NCBI GenBank assembly: GCA_027493935.1
Contig: JAOSJV010000011.1
Coordinates: 857,978-921,977 of the forward strand
DNA length: 64,000 bases
Origin: Burkholderiales bacterium
GTDB lineage: Bacteria > Pseudomonadota > Gammaproteobacteria > Burkholderiales > SG8-39
Direction: 5' to 3'
The notes beneath the pieces were generated by a model. The model did not search any database. It had not been told where the DNA came from and saw only the letters and a list, made by a program, of their open reading frames with translations. Below are positions 46,273 to 58,066 of this stretch, piece after piece. Position numbers and translations under genes: made by a program. Numbering within the stretch: the first letter of the stretch is position 1; every line of letters starts with the position of its first letter.

Positions 46273-47250
46273 ATGATCCACCTCCCCACCCTCCGCCAGC
46301 TCCGTCACCTCGTCGCGCTGCACGAGACCGGCCACTTCGGCCGCGCCGCGCAGGCCGCGCACGTGACGCAGTCGACGCTCTCGGCGAGCATCAAGGAGCT
46401 CGAGACCCTGCTCGGGCTGGCGCTGGTCGACCGCACCAGCCGCCGCGTGACGTTCACGCCGCTCGGACTCGCCACGGTCGAGCGCGCGCGGCGGCTGCTG
46501 AACGAGGCCGAGGAGCTCGTGCAGCTCGCGAAATCGGCGGCTGGACCGCTCGCCGGTCCGCTGCGGCTCGGCGTCATCCCCACCATCGGACCGTTCTTCC
46601 TGCCGGCGGCGCTCGCGCGGCTGCGGCGACGGTTCCCGCGCCTGCGGCTCTTCCTGCGCGAGGAGCTCACCGAGCGGCTGCTCGCACGGCTCGCGGGCGG
46701 CGAGCTCGACGTCGCGCTGATCGCGCTCCCCTACGGCACCGGCGGATTCGAGACCATGGCGCTGTTCGAGGACTGCTTCGCGCTCGTGAGCCGCAAGGGT
46801 CACCGGCTGGCGAAGGCTGCGGCCGTGCGTCCGCGCGAGCTCGCAGGCGAACCGCTGCTCCTGCTCGAGGAGGGTCATTGCCTGCGCGGGCATGCGCTCT
46901 CGGCCTGCCAACTGCGCGAGCGCGGCGGCGCAGCGGTGCTCGAGGCGACCAGCCTGCACACGCTGGTACAGATGGTCGAGGGCGGGCTCGGCGTGACGCT
47001 GTTGCCCGAGCTCGCGTTGCGCGGCGGGATCCTGCGCGGGACGTCGCTCGTGACCCGTCCGCTCACCGAGCCGGCCGAGGCGCGCACGATCGCGCTCGCC
47101 TGGCGGCGCGGCACGCAGCGCGAGCACGAGTTCAGGCTGCTCGGCGAGGAGCTGATCGCCGCGCACGCTGCGGGCGAGGGCACCCACTCGGCGAGCCGAA
47201 GCGAGCGCCGTGCCGCCGGGCGAGGTCGCGCCCGGACCGCGGCGTCGTAG
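46273..47250 (+). CDS. oxyR: hydrogen peroxide-sensing regulator OxyR
   Basis: Intact 325-residue LysR-type regulator. The helix-turn-helix is in residues 17-45 (TGHFGRAAQAAHVTQSTLSA). The redox pair is in EEGHCLRGHALSAC: C203 and C212 have the same spacing of nine as C199/C208 of E. coli OxyR, and the surrounding HCLR matches. Peroxide would oxidise this pair and switch the regulator on. The C-terminus has a 30-residue basic tail not needed in OxyR. Confidence 0.88.
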   Translation: MIHLPTLRQLRHLVALHETGHFGRAAQAAHVTQSTLSASIKELETLLGLALVDRTSRRVTFTPLGLATVERARRLLNEAEELVQLAKSAAGPLAGPLRLGVIPTIGPFFLPAALARLRRRFPRLRLFLREELTERLLARLAGGELDVALIALPYGTGGFETMALFEDCFALVSRKGHRLAKAAAVRPRELAGEPLLLLEEGHCLRGHALSACQLRERGGAAVLEATSLHTLVQMVEGGLGVTLLPELALRGGILRGTSLVTRPLTEPAEARTIALAWRRGTQREHEFRLLGEELIAAHAAGEGTHSASRSERRAAGRGRARTAAS

Positions 47251-47391
47251 CGTCGCCCGGAAGTTGCTCCCGCGAAAACGGGTGTCTGTTGCCGCGCCGA
47301 GCCGGCGTCATTGCCGCGAACGCGGGAGGCCGGCCCGGACGCGCTCCGACAATCGCTCGCTCACCGCTGGCGCGACGATGCTCTACGGTGC

Positions 47392-48302
47392 TCAGGCGCC
47401 GCGCGACACCAGATCGCCCTCGCGCTGCGCGAGGGCGCCCGCGCGCTCGAGGTCGCCGACGAGCCACTGCGCGAACGCCCGCGGGGTCATGCCGAGATGT
47501 CGCGCGTTGATGTCGCGCAGGATGGGCACGCGCGCAACGTAACCCTCCACTTCCGCGACTGGCATCGCGCGGCGCTCGAGCAGCGCGAAGGATAGCATCA
47601 CCTTCGCGCAGTGCCGCGCGACGCGCCCGACGTCCTGCTCGTAGCCCGCGAGCCGGGCGAAGGCGCGCTCGAGCGCCGCGCCGGCGTCCGTGAAGACGCG
47701 CCCGTGGCCCGGGATCACCGTGCGCACGTCGAGCCGCGCGATCGCCTCGAGCGTCGCGCGCGTGTCCGCGAAGGCCGTCGCGTCGCCCGCCAGCGCGCCG
47801 AAGATGATGCCGAAGCCGTTCTCCCACAGCGCGTCGCCCGAGATCAGCACGCGCTCGTCGGGCGCGTAGAGCATCGTTGCATGCGGATCGTGCCCGGGGC
47901 GCCGATCACCTGCCAGTCGAGATCGCCCAGGCGCAGCACGTCGCCGGCCGCGAACGTGTCGTCGAAGTCGAACCGCTCGGCGCGCTGATCGGCATAGCTG
48001 AGCAGCAGCGCGTCCTCGTCCCAGCGCTCGATGAGCGGCGCCTCGCCGGCGGGAATGCTCGTCCGGCAGCGGTGCGCCCGCTGAAGCGCCGCGTTTCCGC
48101 CCATGTGGTCGGAGTGGCAGTGCGTGTTGACCAGCCGGTCGAGCCGGGCGCCGCCGAGCGCGTGCGCGACGAGCGCGAGCGTCTGCTGCGCCTGCGAGAC
48201 GTAGCCGCTGTCGACGAGCGCCGCCCCGCCGCGCCCGGTCAGCAGGATGTTGTTGGAGGAGAGCCAGCCGCGCTCGAGGACGCGGACGCCGTCAGGAAGC
48301 AA
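47392..48302 (-). CDS. metallo-beta-lactamase-fold hydrolase (frameshift)
   Basis: About 303 residues. The zinc motif is VNTHCHSDHMGGNAALQR (HxHxDH variant HCHSDH), and the second half, in another frame, has VLISGDALWENGFG and VIPGHGRVFTDAG, the later metal ligands. Adding one G near 47893 gives GAPGHDPHATMLYAPDERVL, restoring a conserved His. The start is a TTG at 48302 that overlaps the DUF1289 stop, with no stronger candidate. It probably hydrolyses a thioester or glutathione thiolester. Confidence 0.78.
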
Positions 48303-48474
48303 GTCGTGCCCTGCGCACGGCGAGCGACTCGAGCACCGCGCGCTTGTCGTCGTTGCTCATCCCGGCCCAGCACGCGATCTCGTCGAGCGTGCGCAGGCAG
48401 CCCTCGCACAGCCCGCTGGCGGGATCCATCCGGCAGATGTCGATGCAGGGCGAGGCGACCGGCGTGTCGAACAT
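48292..48474 (-). CDS. DUF1289 family small protein
   Basis: Sixty residues with the family signature SPCIDICRMDPASGLCEGC, whose four Cys could bind a metal or an iron-sulfur cluster. The rest is TLDEIACWAGMSNDDKRAVL. Function unknown. It overlaps the hydrolase start by 11 bases, so the pair is probably co-translated. Confidence 0.85.
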   Translation of the reverse strand: MFDTPVASPCIDICRMDPASGLCEGCLRTLDEIACWAGMSNDDKRAVLESLAVRRARLAS

Positions 48475-48591
48475 GTTCGAGGATCGCGAAACGTGGGATG
48501 TGAAGCGGCTGTCGCGACCCGCTATGGTAATTCGGGGTCCAATCTTGTGAAATCCGCGGCATCGCCGCCTCGCACTGCCCGCTGTCCGCTG

Positions 48592-49509
48592 TCAACTGGC
48601 CGCTTTCCTTTTCGCCGCCATCGCGAGGTGCGTCTTCGACGCCGCCGGGCGGCCGAGCTCGGCGAGAATGAAGTGCCCGGCCTCGAACACCTGCTCGAGG
48701 TCGACCCCGGTCTCGATGCCGAGGCCGTCGAGCATGTAGAGCACGTCCTCGGTGGCGACGTTGCCCGAGGCGCCCCTCGCGTACGGACAGCCGCCCAGCC
48801 CGGCGACCGAGCTGTCGACGACCTGCACGCCCTCCTCGAGCGCGGCGTAGATGTTGGCGAGCGCCTGGCCGTAGGTGTCGTGGAAGTGCGCCGCGAGCCG
48901 CTCGCGCGGCACCTCGCGCGCCGCGGCGTCGATCATGCGCTTGACCTTGCCCGGCGTGCCGGTGCCGATCGTGTCGCCGAGCGACACCTCGTAGCACCCC
49001 ATCGCGTGGAGCTCGCGCGCGACGGCCGCCACCGCCGCGGGCGCGACCTCGCCCTCGTACGGGCAGCCGGCGACGCACGAGATGTACCCGCGCACCTTGA
49101 TCCCGCGCGCGCGCGCCGCCTCGGCCACCACCACGAAACGCGCAAGGCTCTCGGCGATCGAGCAGTTGATGTTCTTGCGGCTGAAGGTCTCCGAGGCCGC
49201 GCCGAAGACGGCGATCTCCTCGGCGCCGGCCGCCGCGGCCGCCTCGAACCCCTTCATGTTCGGCACCAGCACCGGGTAGCTCATGCCGGGCCGCTTCCGG
49301 ATGCCGGCCATCACCTCGGCGCCGTCCGCCATCTGCGGCACCCACTTCGGCGAGACGAACGCGGTCGCCTCGACGGCGCGCAGCCCGGCTGCCGCCAGCC
49401 GGTCGATCAGCGCGATCTTCACGGCCGCCGGTACCGAGCGCGGCTCGTTCTGCAGCCCGTCGCGCGGGCCGACCTCGACGAGCTTCACGGCCGTTGGCAA
49501 TTGGGGCAT
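48592..49509 (-). CDS. hydroxymethylglutaryl-CoA lyase
   Basis: Intact 305-residue TIM-barrel lyase that splits HMG-CoA into acetyl-CoA and acetoacetate, the last step of leucine degradation. The N-terminal [13 protein letters not shown] carries the metal-binding Asp, [12 protein letters not shown] and [16 protein letters not shown] the metal His pair, and [17 protein letters not shown] the catalytic Cys. It is downstream of the carboxylase genes on the same strand. The ATG at 49509 matches the family start. Confidence 0.92.
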   Translation of the reverse strand: MPQLPTAVKLVEVGPRDGLQNEPRSVPAAVKIALIDRLAAAGLRAVEATAFVSPKWVPQMADGAEVMAGIRKRPGMSYPVLVPNMKGFEAAAAAGAEEIAVFGAASETFSRKNINCSIAESLARFVVVAEAARARGIKVRGYISCVAGCPYEGEVAPAAVAAVARELHAMGCYEVSLGDTIGTGTPGKVKRMIDAAAREVPRERLAAHFHDTYGQALANIYAALEEGVQVVDSSVAGLGGCPYARGASGNVATEDVLYMLDGLGIETGVDLEQVFEAGHFILAELGRPAASKTHLAMAAKRKAAS

Positions 49510-49599
49510 CTCGACCACCTTCTGCTTCGGTGATCCCCATGCAAGCGGGGATCCGCATGAACTCCGAGGGTACGCCAAGGAATTCCTGCTTGCGCGGCA

Positions 49600-49651
49600 C
49601 CCCTCCTTGGAAAGGAGGGGGAGGCGCTTCGCGCCAACCACCCCGCCGGCG
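49600..49651. repeat. REP-like palindromic element, single inverted unit
   Basis: CCCCTCCTTGGAAAGGAGGGG at 49600-49620 pairs with itself, then GGCGCTTCGCGCC and AACCACCCCGCCGGCG follow. This is the 15232 module in the opposite orientation, between the carboxylase alpha gene and HMG-CoA lyase. A second small palindrome (CCCCATGCAAGCGGGG) lies at about 49535-49550. Confidence 0.65.
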
Positions 49652-49655
49652 TCGC

Positions 49656-51651
<1,996 letters not shown>

Positions 51652-52451
51652 TCAGTTCTTCTTGGGGGCCGGCAGCCACGCCGGCCTGCGCTTTCGAGGA
51701 ACGCGCGGACGCCCTCCTTGCCCTCGTCGGAGGCGCGCGCCTCCGCGATGCGCCGCGCCGTCTCCTCGAGCAGCTCGCGCGAGAGCGGGTTCTCGGACAC
51801 GGTGCGGATCAGGTCCTTGGTCCCGGCCTGCGCGGCCGGGCCGCCGGCGAGGAGCTCCGCGCAGACGCGCGCGACGGCCGTGTCGATCTCGGATGCGGGA
51901 ACGACCTCGTGCACGAGCCCGAGGCGGTGCGCCTCCGCCGCGGAGAAGCGCTCGGCGGTGAGCCAGTAGCGCCGCGCCGCGCGGGCGCCCATCGCAGCGG
52001 CGAGGTGCGGTCCGATCGTCGCCGGGACGAGGCCGAGCTTGACTTCCGACACGCAGAAGACGGCCTCGTGCGCGGCGACCGCGATGTCGCACGCCGACAC
52101 GAGCCCGAGGCCGCCGGCGAACGCGGCGCCGTGCACTCGCGCGACGGTCGGCTTGGGCAGCGTCGCCAGCGCGTGCAGCATCGCCGCGAGCTCGAGCGCG
52201 TCGGCGTAATTCTCCTCGCGCGAGAATCCCGCCATCCGCTTCATCCAGTTGAGATCGGCGCCGGCGCAGAAGGCCGTGCCGCGCCCGCCGAGCACCACCA
52301 CCCGCACTGCGGCGTCGGCCGCCAGCGCGCGGCACGCGCCGATGAGCTCCGCGATGACGGTCTCGTTGAACGCGTTGCGCACGTCGGGCCGGTTGAGCCA
52401 GAGATGCGCGACGCCGTCGTGCACGTCGAGCTCGAGCGTCGGATGGTTCAT
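51652..52451 (-). CDS. liuC: enoyl-CoA hydratase, methylglutaconyl-CoA hydratase-like (frameshift near C-terminus)
   Basis: About 267-residue crotonase. Oxyanion-hole motifs are GTAFCAGADLNWMKRM and GAAFAGGLGLVSACDIAV, with NWMKRM typical of the leucine-pathway hydratase. Adding one A to the AAA run at about 51697 gives AFLEKRRPAWLPAPKKN and a stop at 51652-51654, directly before the liuD ATG. Without it the frame runs into liuD. Confidence 0.83.
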
Positions 52452-52494
52452 GGATGCCGCGGCGGTGCCCGCCGCGCGGCCCTCGCGTCGAAAG

Positions 52495-52692
52495 CCCGAA
52501 TGATAGTGGAAAGGCGCGCGGTCACGCGCTCCAGTGCACGAAGAGCGCCTCGAACGCCGCGGCCCGGTCGGCGCCGGCGATCGCAACCGCGCCGGGGTAG
52601 ACGAGCAGCGGCCAGCGCGGATGGTTCGGGATGGCCGCGTCGGCAGCGAGCAGATACGCGACCACGCGCTGCGGTCCGGAAACGGTTTTCAT
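52495..52692 (-). pseudogene. remnant of a YjlB-like cupin gene
   Basis: The reading frame from 52692 gives MKTVSGPQRVVAYLLAADAA then IPNHPRWPLLVYPGAVAI, the start of YjlB-family cupins, and stops at 52522. In another frame just past the stop FHYHS is the metal-binding core of that family. The following 100 residues of the barrel are absent, because liuC starts at 52451. This is a real deletion, unlike the single-base breaks elsewhere. Confidence 0.5.
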
Positions 52693-52795
52693 TCGCGCGC
52701 CCCTCCCTGCGCAAGGGTGGCCCAAGACCAGACGCCTTTGCGGCGCGGCGCCGGCCGCTTATGATCGCGCATCCTCGTCACCGGGTGGGGCAGCA

Positions 52796-53806
52796 ATGCG
52801 ATCGATCGTCCTCGTTCTCGCCGCGCTGATGCTGGCGGCGCCCGGCGCGGCGGCCGCAGACGCCGCGCCCGGAAGGCTGACCGGCGGCGTCGAGTACTCC
52901 CTGCCCGAGTGGTTCAAGCAGAGCTTCCTCGACTTCAAGAGCGACGTCGCCGAGGCGCGCACGCGGGGCCGGCACGTCATGGTGTTCTTGCACCTCGACG
53001 AGTGCCCCTACTGCGAGCGCATGCTGCGGGAGAGCTTCGCCGGCGGCGAGAGCAGCGACTTCATGCGCGAGCACTTCGACGTGATCGGCGTCAACGTCCG
53101 CGGCGCCGTGGAGGTGACCTGGATCGACGGCGCCGCCTATACCGAGCGCGCGCTCGCGCGCAAGCTCGGCACGGTCGCCACGCCGACCCTCGTCTTCCTC
53201 GACCTCGACGGGAACAAGGTGCTGCAGCTCAACGGCTACCGCGATCCGCGCGCGCTGCGGCTCGCGCTCGACTACGTGCAGAGCCGGAGCTATCGCAGCC
53301 AGCCGCTCGCCGCCTACCTCGCCGCGCGCGAGACGCCGGCGCTCTACGCGCTGCGCGACCACCCGCAGTTCTCGAACGTGACCTACTTCAAGGGCTACCG
53401 GAAGCCGCTCGCGATCCTCTTCGAGGACCCCTCGTGCGCCGAGTGCGCGCGCTTCCACGAGAAGACGCTGAACCACCCCGACGTGCTCGCCGAGATGCGG
53501 CAGTTCCTCTTCGTGCGGCTCGACACGGACTCGGACCGCAAGATCGTCGACCTCGAGGGCAACGCGACGACCGCGGCGCAGTGGGCGCGCGCGCTCGGCC
53601 TCACCTACCGCCCGGCGATGGTGCTCTACGACGAGGGGCGCGAGCGCTTCCGCATGGACGGGCGCCTGTACCACTTCCACTTCAAGGAGTCGCTGCGCTA
53701 CGTGAGCGGCGGCCACTACAAGCGCTACGGGAGCGTCTCGCGGTACAACGCCATGCGCCGCGAGGAGCTCGCAAGGCAGGGCGTCGACATCGACTACTCG
53801 GAATGA
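52796..53806 (+). CDS. periplasmic thioredoxin-fold protein with two Cys pairs
   Basis: Intact 336-residue exported protein. Signal peptide VLVLAALMLAAPGAAA. The first thioredoxin domain has C70-P-Y-C73 (HLDECPYCERM) and cis-Pro TPTLVFLD. A second, about residues 190-310, has DPSCAECARFH. Tandem thioredoxin folds of this kind resemble SoxW/DsbD-gamma-like reductases of the periplasm. It is divergent from the cupin remnant and from the leucine-type genes, so the substrate is unknown. Confidence 0.75.
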   Translation: MRSIVLVLAALMLAAPGAAAADAAPGRLTGGVEYSLPEWFKQSFLDFKSDVAEARTRGRHVMVFLHLDECPYCERMLRESFAGGESSDFMREHFDVIGVNVRGAVEVTWIDGAAYTERALARKLGTVATPTLVFLDLDGNKVLQLNGYRDPRALRLALDYVQSRSYRSQPLAAYLAARETPALYALRDHPQFSNVTYFKGYRKPLAILFEDPSCAECARFHEKTLNHPDVLAEMRQFLFVRLDTDSDRKIVDLEGNATTAAQWARALGLTYRPAMVLYDEGRERFRMDGRLYHFHFKESLRYVSGGHYKRYGSVSRYNAMRREELARQGVDIDYSE

Positions 53807-53821
53807 CGCCTGGGCGGCAGC

Positions 53822-54019
53822 CTACCGATCGGCCCGCTTGAGCCTCTCCTGCGCCTGGTCCATCGACCCGGCGATGCGGCCCTGCATCTGGTCCATCGTC
53901 TTGCGGCCCTGCTCGATTTCCTGCTTCTTGAGGGCGCCGGCGGTCGCCGCGGTGCTGGCGGTCTCGACGCCGCAGCCGGCGAGCAGGACGGCGGCGAGGA
54001 GGGCAAGGGTATGCTTCAT
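53822..54019 (-). CDS. small lipoprotein
   Basis: Sixty-five residues. Signal peptide with lipobox LLAGC (Cys16), then a helix with Gln/Glu/Lys/Met (ALKKQEIEQGRKTMDQMQGR) likely to form a coiled coil. No family known. It converges with the thioredoxin-like gene 15 bases away. Confidence 0.7.
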   Translation of the reverse strand: MKHTLALLAAVLLAGCGVETASTAATAGALKKQEIEQGRKTMDQMQGRIAGSMDQAQERLKRADR

Positions 54020-54164
54020 GGGAACGCTCCCGGCGGGCCGGATGCCCGCGCACACCGCCACGATAGCGCCGCCGCGCGGCGGACCGTGCGGCGGCAGGCG
54101 CCCGACCGTGGCGCCGTTCACGCCCCGCCCGCGGCGGGCGGCACGGGGCGCCTTTTGGCCGGCC

Positions 54165-55319
54165 TCAGGGGCCGAAGCGCTTCGCCACCTCGTCCAGCAT
54201 GACTTCGGTGGCGCCGCCGCCGATCGAGAGGATCCGGGCGTCGCGCGCGAGGCGCTCGATCGCGGTCTCGCGCATGTAGCCCATGCCGCCGTGGAACTGC
54301 TGGCAGGTATAAATCACCTCGTTCGCGAGCTCGCCCGCGAAGGCCTTCAGCATCGAGACCTCGCGCACGCAGTCGCGGCCCTGGCTCATCAGCCAGCCGC
54401 AGTGGTAGAGGAGCTGGCGTGCGGCGAGCGTCTTCGCCTCGAGCATCGCCAGGCGCTGGCGGATCGCCTGCTTGTCGAAGAGCGTGCCGCCGAACGCCTT
54501 GCGACTCGTCACGTGCTCGAGCGCGAGGCGGATCGCCTGCGTCGCGTGGCCGACCGCCATCGCGCCGAGCACCACGCGCTCGTTCTGGAAGTTGCGCATG
54601 ATCGCGTAGAAGCCGCCGTTCTCCTCGCCGAGCAGGTTCTCCGCCGGAACGCGGCAGTCCTCGAACACGAGCTCGGCGGTGTCGGACGAGAGCCAACCCT
54701 GCTTCTTCAACGCGCGCCCGACGCGAAGGCCGGGCGTCCCCTTCTCGACGATGAACATCGAGATGCCGCGCGACCCCTTCGCCTGGGGCTGGGTGCGCGC
54801 GGCGACGAAGTAGAGGTCGCCGTGCACGCCGTTGGTGATGAACATCTTGGTGCCGTCGAGCACCCAGTGGCCGCCCGCGCGCCGCGCGCGGGTGCGCATC
54901 GCCGCGACGTCCGAGCCGGCGTCGGGCTCGGTCACCGCGATCGCGGTGACGAGCTCGCCCGCGATGCACCTGCGCAGGTAGCGGTCGAGCTGCGCCTTGG
55001 AGCCCGCGTGCACGAGGTGCGGCCCGGCCATGTCGGTGTGCACCAGCACGGTGACGATGAAGCCGCCGAAGGTCGACTGCGACAGCGCCTCGGCGAACAC
55101 GACGTTGGTGAGCGCGTCGGCGCCGGCGCCGCCGTACTCCGGCGGCGCGGTGACGCCGAGGAAGCCCGCCGCGCCCATCTTTCGCAGCACTTCGCGCGGG
55201 ACACAGCCCTGTTCTTCCCACGCCGCGGCGACCGGCTCGACCTCGCGCGCGAGGAAGCGCGCGACCTGCTCGCGCAGCGCCTCGTGCTCGGGGGTGATGT
55301 AGACGGACTCGGCGGCCAT
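54165..55319 (-). CDS. acyl-CoA dehydrogenase
   Basis: Intact 385-residue flavoenzyme. The FAD- and substrate-binding motif AVTEPDAGSDVAAM and the C-terminal CQQFHGGMGYMRETAIERLARDAR are present. In this last motif the Glu of MRET aligns with the catalytic Glu of MCAD-type enzymes. Isovaleryl-CoA dehydrogenases have their Glu elsewhere, so this is more like a citronellyl-CoA or general acyl-CoA dehydrogenase. It lies near a carboxylase and HMG-CoA lyase, in either a leucine or an acyclic-terpene type of pathway. Confidence 0.88.
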   Translation of the reverse strand: MAAESVYITPEHEALREQVARFLAREVEPVAAAWEEQGCVPREVLRKMGAAGFLGVTAPPEYGGAGADALTNVVFAEALSQSTFGGFIVTVLVHTDMAGPHLVHAGSKAQLDRYLRRCIAGELVTAIAVTEPDAGSDVAAMRTRARRAGGHWVLDGTKMFITNGVHGDLYFVAARTQPQAKGSRGISMFIVEKGTPGLRVGRALKKQGWLSSDTAELVFEDCRVPAENLLGEENGGFYAIMRNFQNERVVLGAMAVGHATQAIRLALEHVTSRKAFGGTLFDKQAIRQRLAMLEAKTLAARQLLYHCGWLMSQGRDCVREVSMLKAFAGELANEVIYTCQQFHGGMGYMRETAIERLARDARILSIGGGATEVMLDEVAKRFGP

Positions 55320-55345
55320 GCGTTGGATTGCGACGGTCCGCGGCC

Positions 55346-56449
55346 TCACTGCTTCGCTGCCGGCTCCAACTGCTTGCAGCCATTGTCGCGGAAGAGGAGC
55401 CCCGCGCGCGTGCTGCCGTTGCCCGCGGCCATGCGCCACCAGTCGCACGCCTTGCGCGGGTCGCGCTGCGCGTTCTCGCCGTTCCATTCGAAGATGCCGA
55501 GGTTCAGCTGCGCCTGCGGATCGCGCTGGTCGGCGGCGAGCGAGAACCACTTCGCCGCGACCTCGGGGTCGCGCGGCACGCCGAGCCCCTTGTCGAACAC
55601 CGCGCCGAGGCTGAAGAGCGCGTCGACGCGGCCGTCCTTGGCCGCGAGCTCGAGGAGTCTGCGGCCTTCGTCGAGGTCGGCGGGCATGCCCCGCCCGTGC
55701 ACGAGGATCGCGCCCGCGAGCGCCGCGGCGCCGGAGTCGCCGGCCGCGGCGAGCCGATTCAGGATCTCGACCGCGCCCGCGACGTCGTTCGCGCGCATGC
55801 GCGCCTGCGCGGCGCCCAGCTCGGCGGGCGGGGCGAACGGCATGAAGCGCAGGCTCGCGAGGAAAGCGCCACCCGGCTGCTCGAGCTCGGGCGAAAGCGC
55901 GTCGACCGCGCCGCGCTCGGCGAATCCGAGCTCCACCAGGAGATCGGGCTTCTCGGGGTGGACGCAGGTCATCCCCCGCGCGAAGACGTTCGACGCGTCG
56001 TCCGTCCTTTCGCCGCGGTCGTAGGCGTCGATCGCGTAGCGCGTGCACGGCTGGCCGGCGTGCTGGTGCGCGGTCTCGCGGTGCGAGCGCTTGGTCACGC
56101 GCTGAGGGTCGCCGGTCTCGCGCCGCGCGCGCATGTGTTGAGCGAGCGCGCGGGCGCTCTCGAACCGCCGCTCCGGTTTACGGGTGAGCACCGTGAACGA
56201 CCAGGTGCGCAGCGGATTGGCGGCGAGCCGGCCGAGGAGCGCGCCGTTGGGGCGCACGTGCGTGCTGTAGAGGCCGGGCAGGTCGGGCACGCTCACCAGG
56301 AAGCCCGCGAACGGCCACGTCGCGCCGCGGTTCGTCACCGGGTTCGCGAGCGGCGCCGCCGGCGCCTTCGCGCCGCCTTGCGCGCGTGCCGCGCCGGCCG
56401 CGGCGAGGAGGGCGAGGGCGGCGGCGAGCGCGATCGTGGTGTGCCGCAT
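55346..56449 (-). CDS. exported Sel1-repeat protein
   Basis: Intact 367-residue protein. Signal peptide IALAAALALLAAAGAARA. The C-terminal 130 residues have Sel1-like (TPR-type) repeats: GAAALAGAILVHGRGMPADL, VDALFSLGAVFDKGLGVPRD and AQLNLGIFEWNGENAQRDP. The N-terminal 200 residues match nothing I know. Sel1 proteins scaffold envelope complexes. It is between acyl-CoA dehydrogenase and the carboxylase gene and may simply be a passenger. Confidence 0.78.
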   Translation of the reverse strand: MRHTTIALAAALALLAAAGAARAQGGAKAPAAPLANPVTNRGATWPFAGFLVSVPDLPGLYSTHVRPNGALLGRLAANPLRTWSFTVLTRKPERRFESARALAQHMRARRETGDPQRVTKRSHRETAHQHAGQPCTRYAIDAYDRGERTDDASNVFARGMTCVHPEKPDLLVELGFAERGAVDALSPELEQPGGAFLASLRFMPFAPPAELGAAQARMRANDVAGAVEILNRLAAAGDSGAAALAGAILVHGRGMPADLDEGRRLLELAAKDGRVDALFSLGAVFDKGLGVPRDPEVAAKWFSLAADQRDPQAQLNLGIFEWNGENAQRDPRKACDWWRMAAGNGSTRAGLLFRDNGCKQLEPAAKQ

Positions 56450-56458
56450 CGGCGCGCC

Positions 56459-58066
56459 TTACATCCGGAACACGCCGAAGCGCGTCTCCTCGACCGGCGC
56501 GTTGAGCGCCGCCGAGATCGCGAGCCCGAGCACGCGCCGGGTGTCCTCGGGCGCGATCACGCCGTCGTCCCACAGCCGCGCGGTGGCGTAGTAGGGGTGC
56601 CCCTGGCGGTCGTACTGCTCGAGGATCGGCTGCTTGAACGCCTCCTCCTCGTCCTTCGGCCAGGTGCCGCCCTTCGCCTCGATCGCGTCGCGCTTCACCG
56701 TGGCGAGCACCGACGCCGCCTGCTGGCCGCCCATCACCGACACGCGCGCGTTGGGCCACATCCACAGGAAGCGCGGGCTGTACGCGCGGCCGCACATCGC
56801 GTAGTTGCCGGCGCCGTACGAGCCGCCGATGATCACGGTGAACTTCGGCACGCGCGCGCACGCCACCGCGGTGACCATCTTCGCGCCGTCGCGCGCGATG
56901 CCCGTGTTCTCGTACTTCCTGCCGACCATGAAGCCGGTGATGTTCTGCAGGAAGAGGAGCGGGATGCCGCGCTGGCCGCAGAGCTCGATGAAGTGCGCCG
57001 CCTTGAGCGCCGACTCGGAGAAGAGGATGCCGTTGTTCGCGACGATGCCGACCGGGTAGCCGTAGATGCGCGCGAAGCCGGTCACGATGGTGGTGCCGTA
57101 GCGCTCCTTGAACTCGTCGAGCTCGCTCGCGTCGACGATGCGCGCGATCACCTCGCGCACCTCGTACGGCTTGCGTCCGTCGGTCGGGATCACGCCGCCG
57201 AGCTCGTCGGGCGCGTAGATCGGCTCGCGCGGCGGCGCGAGCTCGAGGCCGACCTGCTTCGGGCGGTTGAGGTGCGAGACGATGCGCCGCGCGATCGCGA
57301 GCGCGTGCGCGTCGTTCACCGCGAAGTGGTCGGCCACGCCCGAGAGGCGCGTGTGCACGTCGGCGCCGCCGAGGTCCTCCGGGCTCACCACCTCGCCGGT
57401 GGCGGCCTTCACGAGCGGTGGACCGCCGAGGAAGATCGTGCCCTGGCCCTTCACGATCACCGCCTCGTCGGACATCGCCGGCACGTAGGCGCCGCCGGCG
57501 GTGCACGAGCCCATCACCACCGCGATCTGCGGGATGCCCGCCGCCGACATGTTCGCCTGGTTGTAGAAGATGCGGCCGAAGTGCTCGCGGTCCGGGAACA
57601 CCTCGTCCCAGGTCGGCAGGTTGGCACCGCCGGAGTCGACGAGATAGATGCACGGCAGCCGGTTCTGCGCGGCGATCTCCTGCGCGCGCACGTGCTTCTT
57701 CACCGTCATCGGGAAGTAGGTGCCGCCCTTCACGGTGGCGTCGTTCGCCACCACGACGCACTCGCGCCCCGACACGCGGCCGATGCCGGTGATCACCCCG
57801 CCGCACGGCGCGTCGTTGTCGTACATGTTGTAGGCGGCGAGCTGCGAGAGCTCGAGGAACGGCGAGCCCGGATCGAGGAGCGTGCGCACCCGCTCGCGCG
57901 GCAGGAGCTTGCCGCGCGCCACGTGCCGCGCGCGCGCCTCCTCGCCGCCGCCGCCGGACACCTCGGCCACGCGCTCGCGCAGGTCGGCCACCAGCGCCCC
58001 CATCGCCGCATGGTTGGCGCGGAACTCCTCGGAGCGGGCGTTGAGGGCGGTCTTGATCGCGGGCAT
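56459..58066 (-). CDS. liuB: carboxyltransferase subunit of 3-methylcrotonyl-CoA (or geranyl-CoA) carboxylase
   Basis: Intact 535-residue crotonase-type carboxyltransferase. The N-terminal motif [20 protein letters not shown] is typical, and [40 protein letters not shown] and [20 protein letters not shown] are the acyl-CoA-binding signatures of this family. With LiuD it carboxylates the beta-methyl-unsaturated CoA thioester. It is the first gene of the leftward cluster. The ATG at 58066 is chosen because MPAIKTALN matches family members. Confidence 0.9.
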   Translation of the reverse strand: MPAIKTALNARSEEFRANHAAMGALVADLRERVAEVSGGGGEEARARHVARGKLLPRERVRTLLDPGSPFLELSQLAAYNMYDNDAPCGGVITGIGRVSGRECVVVANDATVKGGTYFPMTVKKHVRAQEIAAQNRLPCIYLVDSGGANLPTWDEVFPDREHFGRIFYNQANMSAAGIPQIAVVMGSCTAGGAYVPAMSDEAVIVKGQGTIFLGGPPLVKAATGEVVSPEDLGGADVHTRLSGVADHFAVNDAHALAIARRIVSHLNRPKQVGLELAPPREPIYAPDELGGVIPTDGRKPYEVREVIARIVDASELDEFKERYGTTIVTGFARIYGYPVGIVANNGILFSESALKAAHFIELCGQRGIPLLFLQNITGFMVGRKYENTGIARDGAKMVTAVACARVPKFTVIIGGSYGAGNYAMCGRAYSPRFLWMWPNARVSVMGGQQAASVLATVKRDAIEAKGGTWPKDEEEAFKQPILEQYDRQGHPYYATARLWDDGVIAPEDTRRVLGLAISAALNAPVEETRFGVFRM

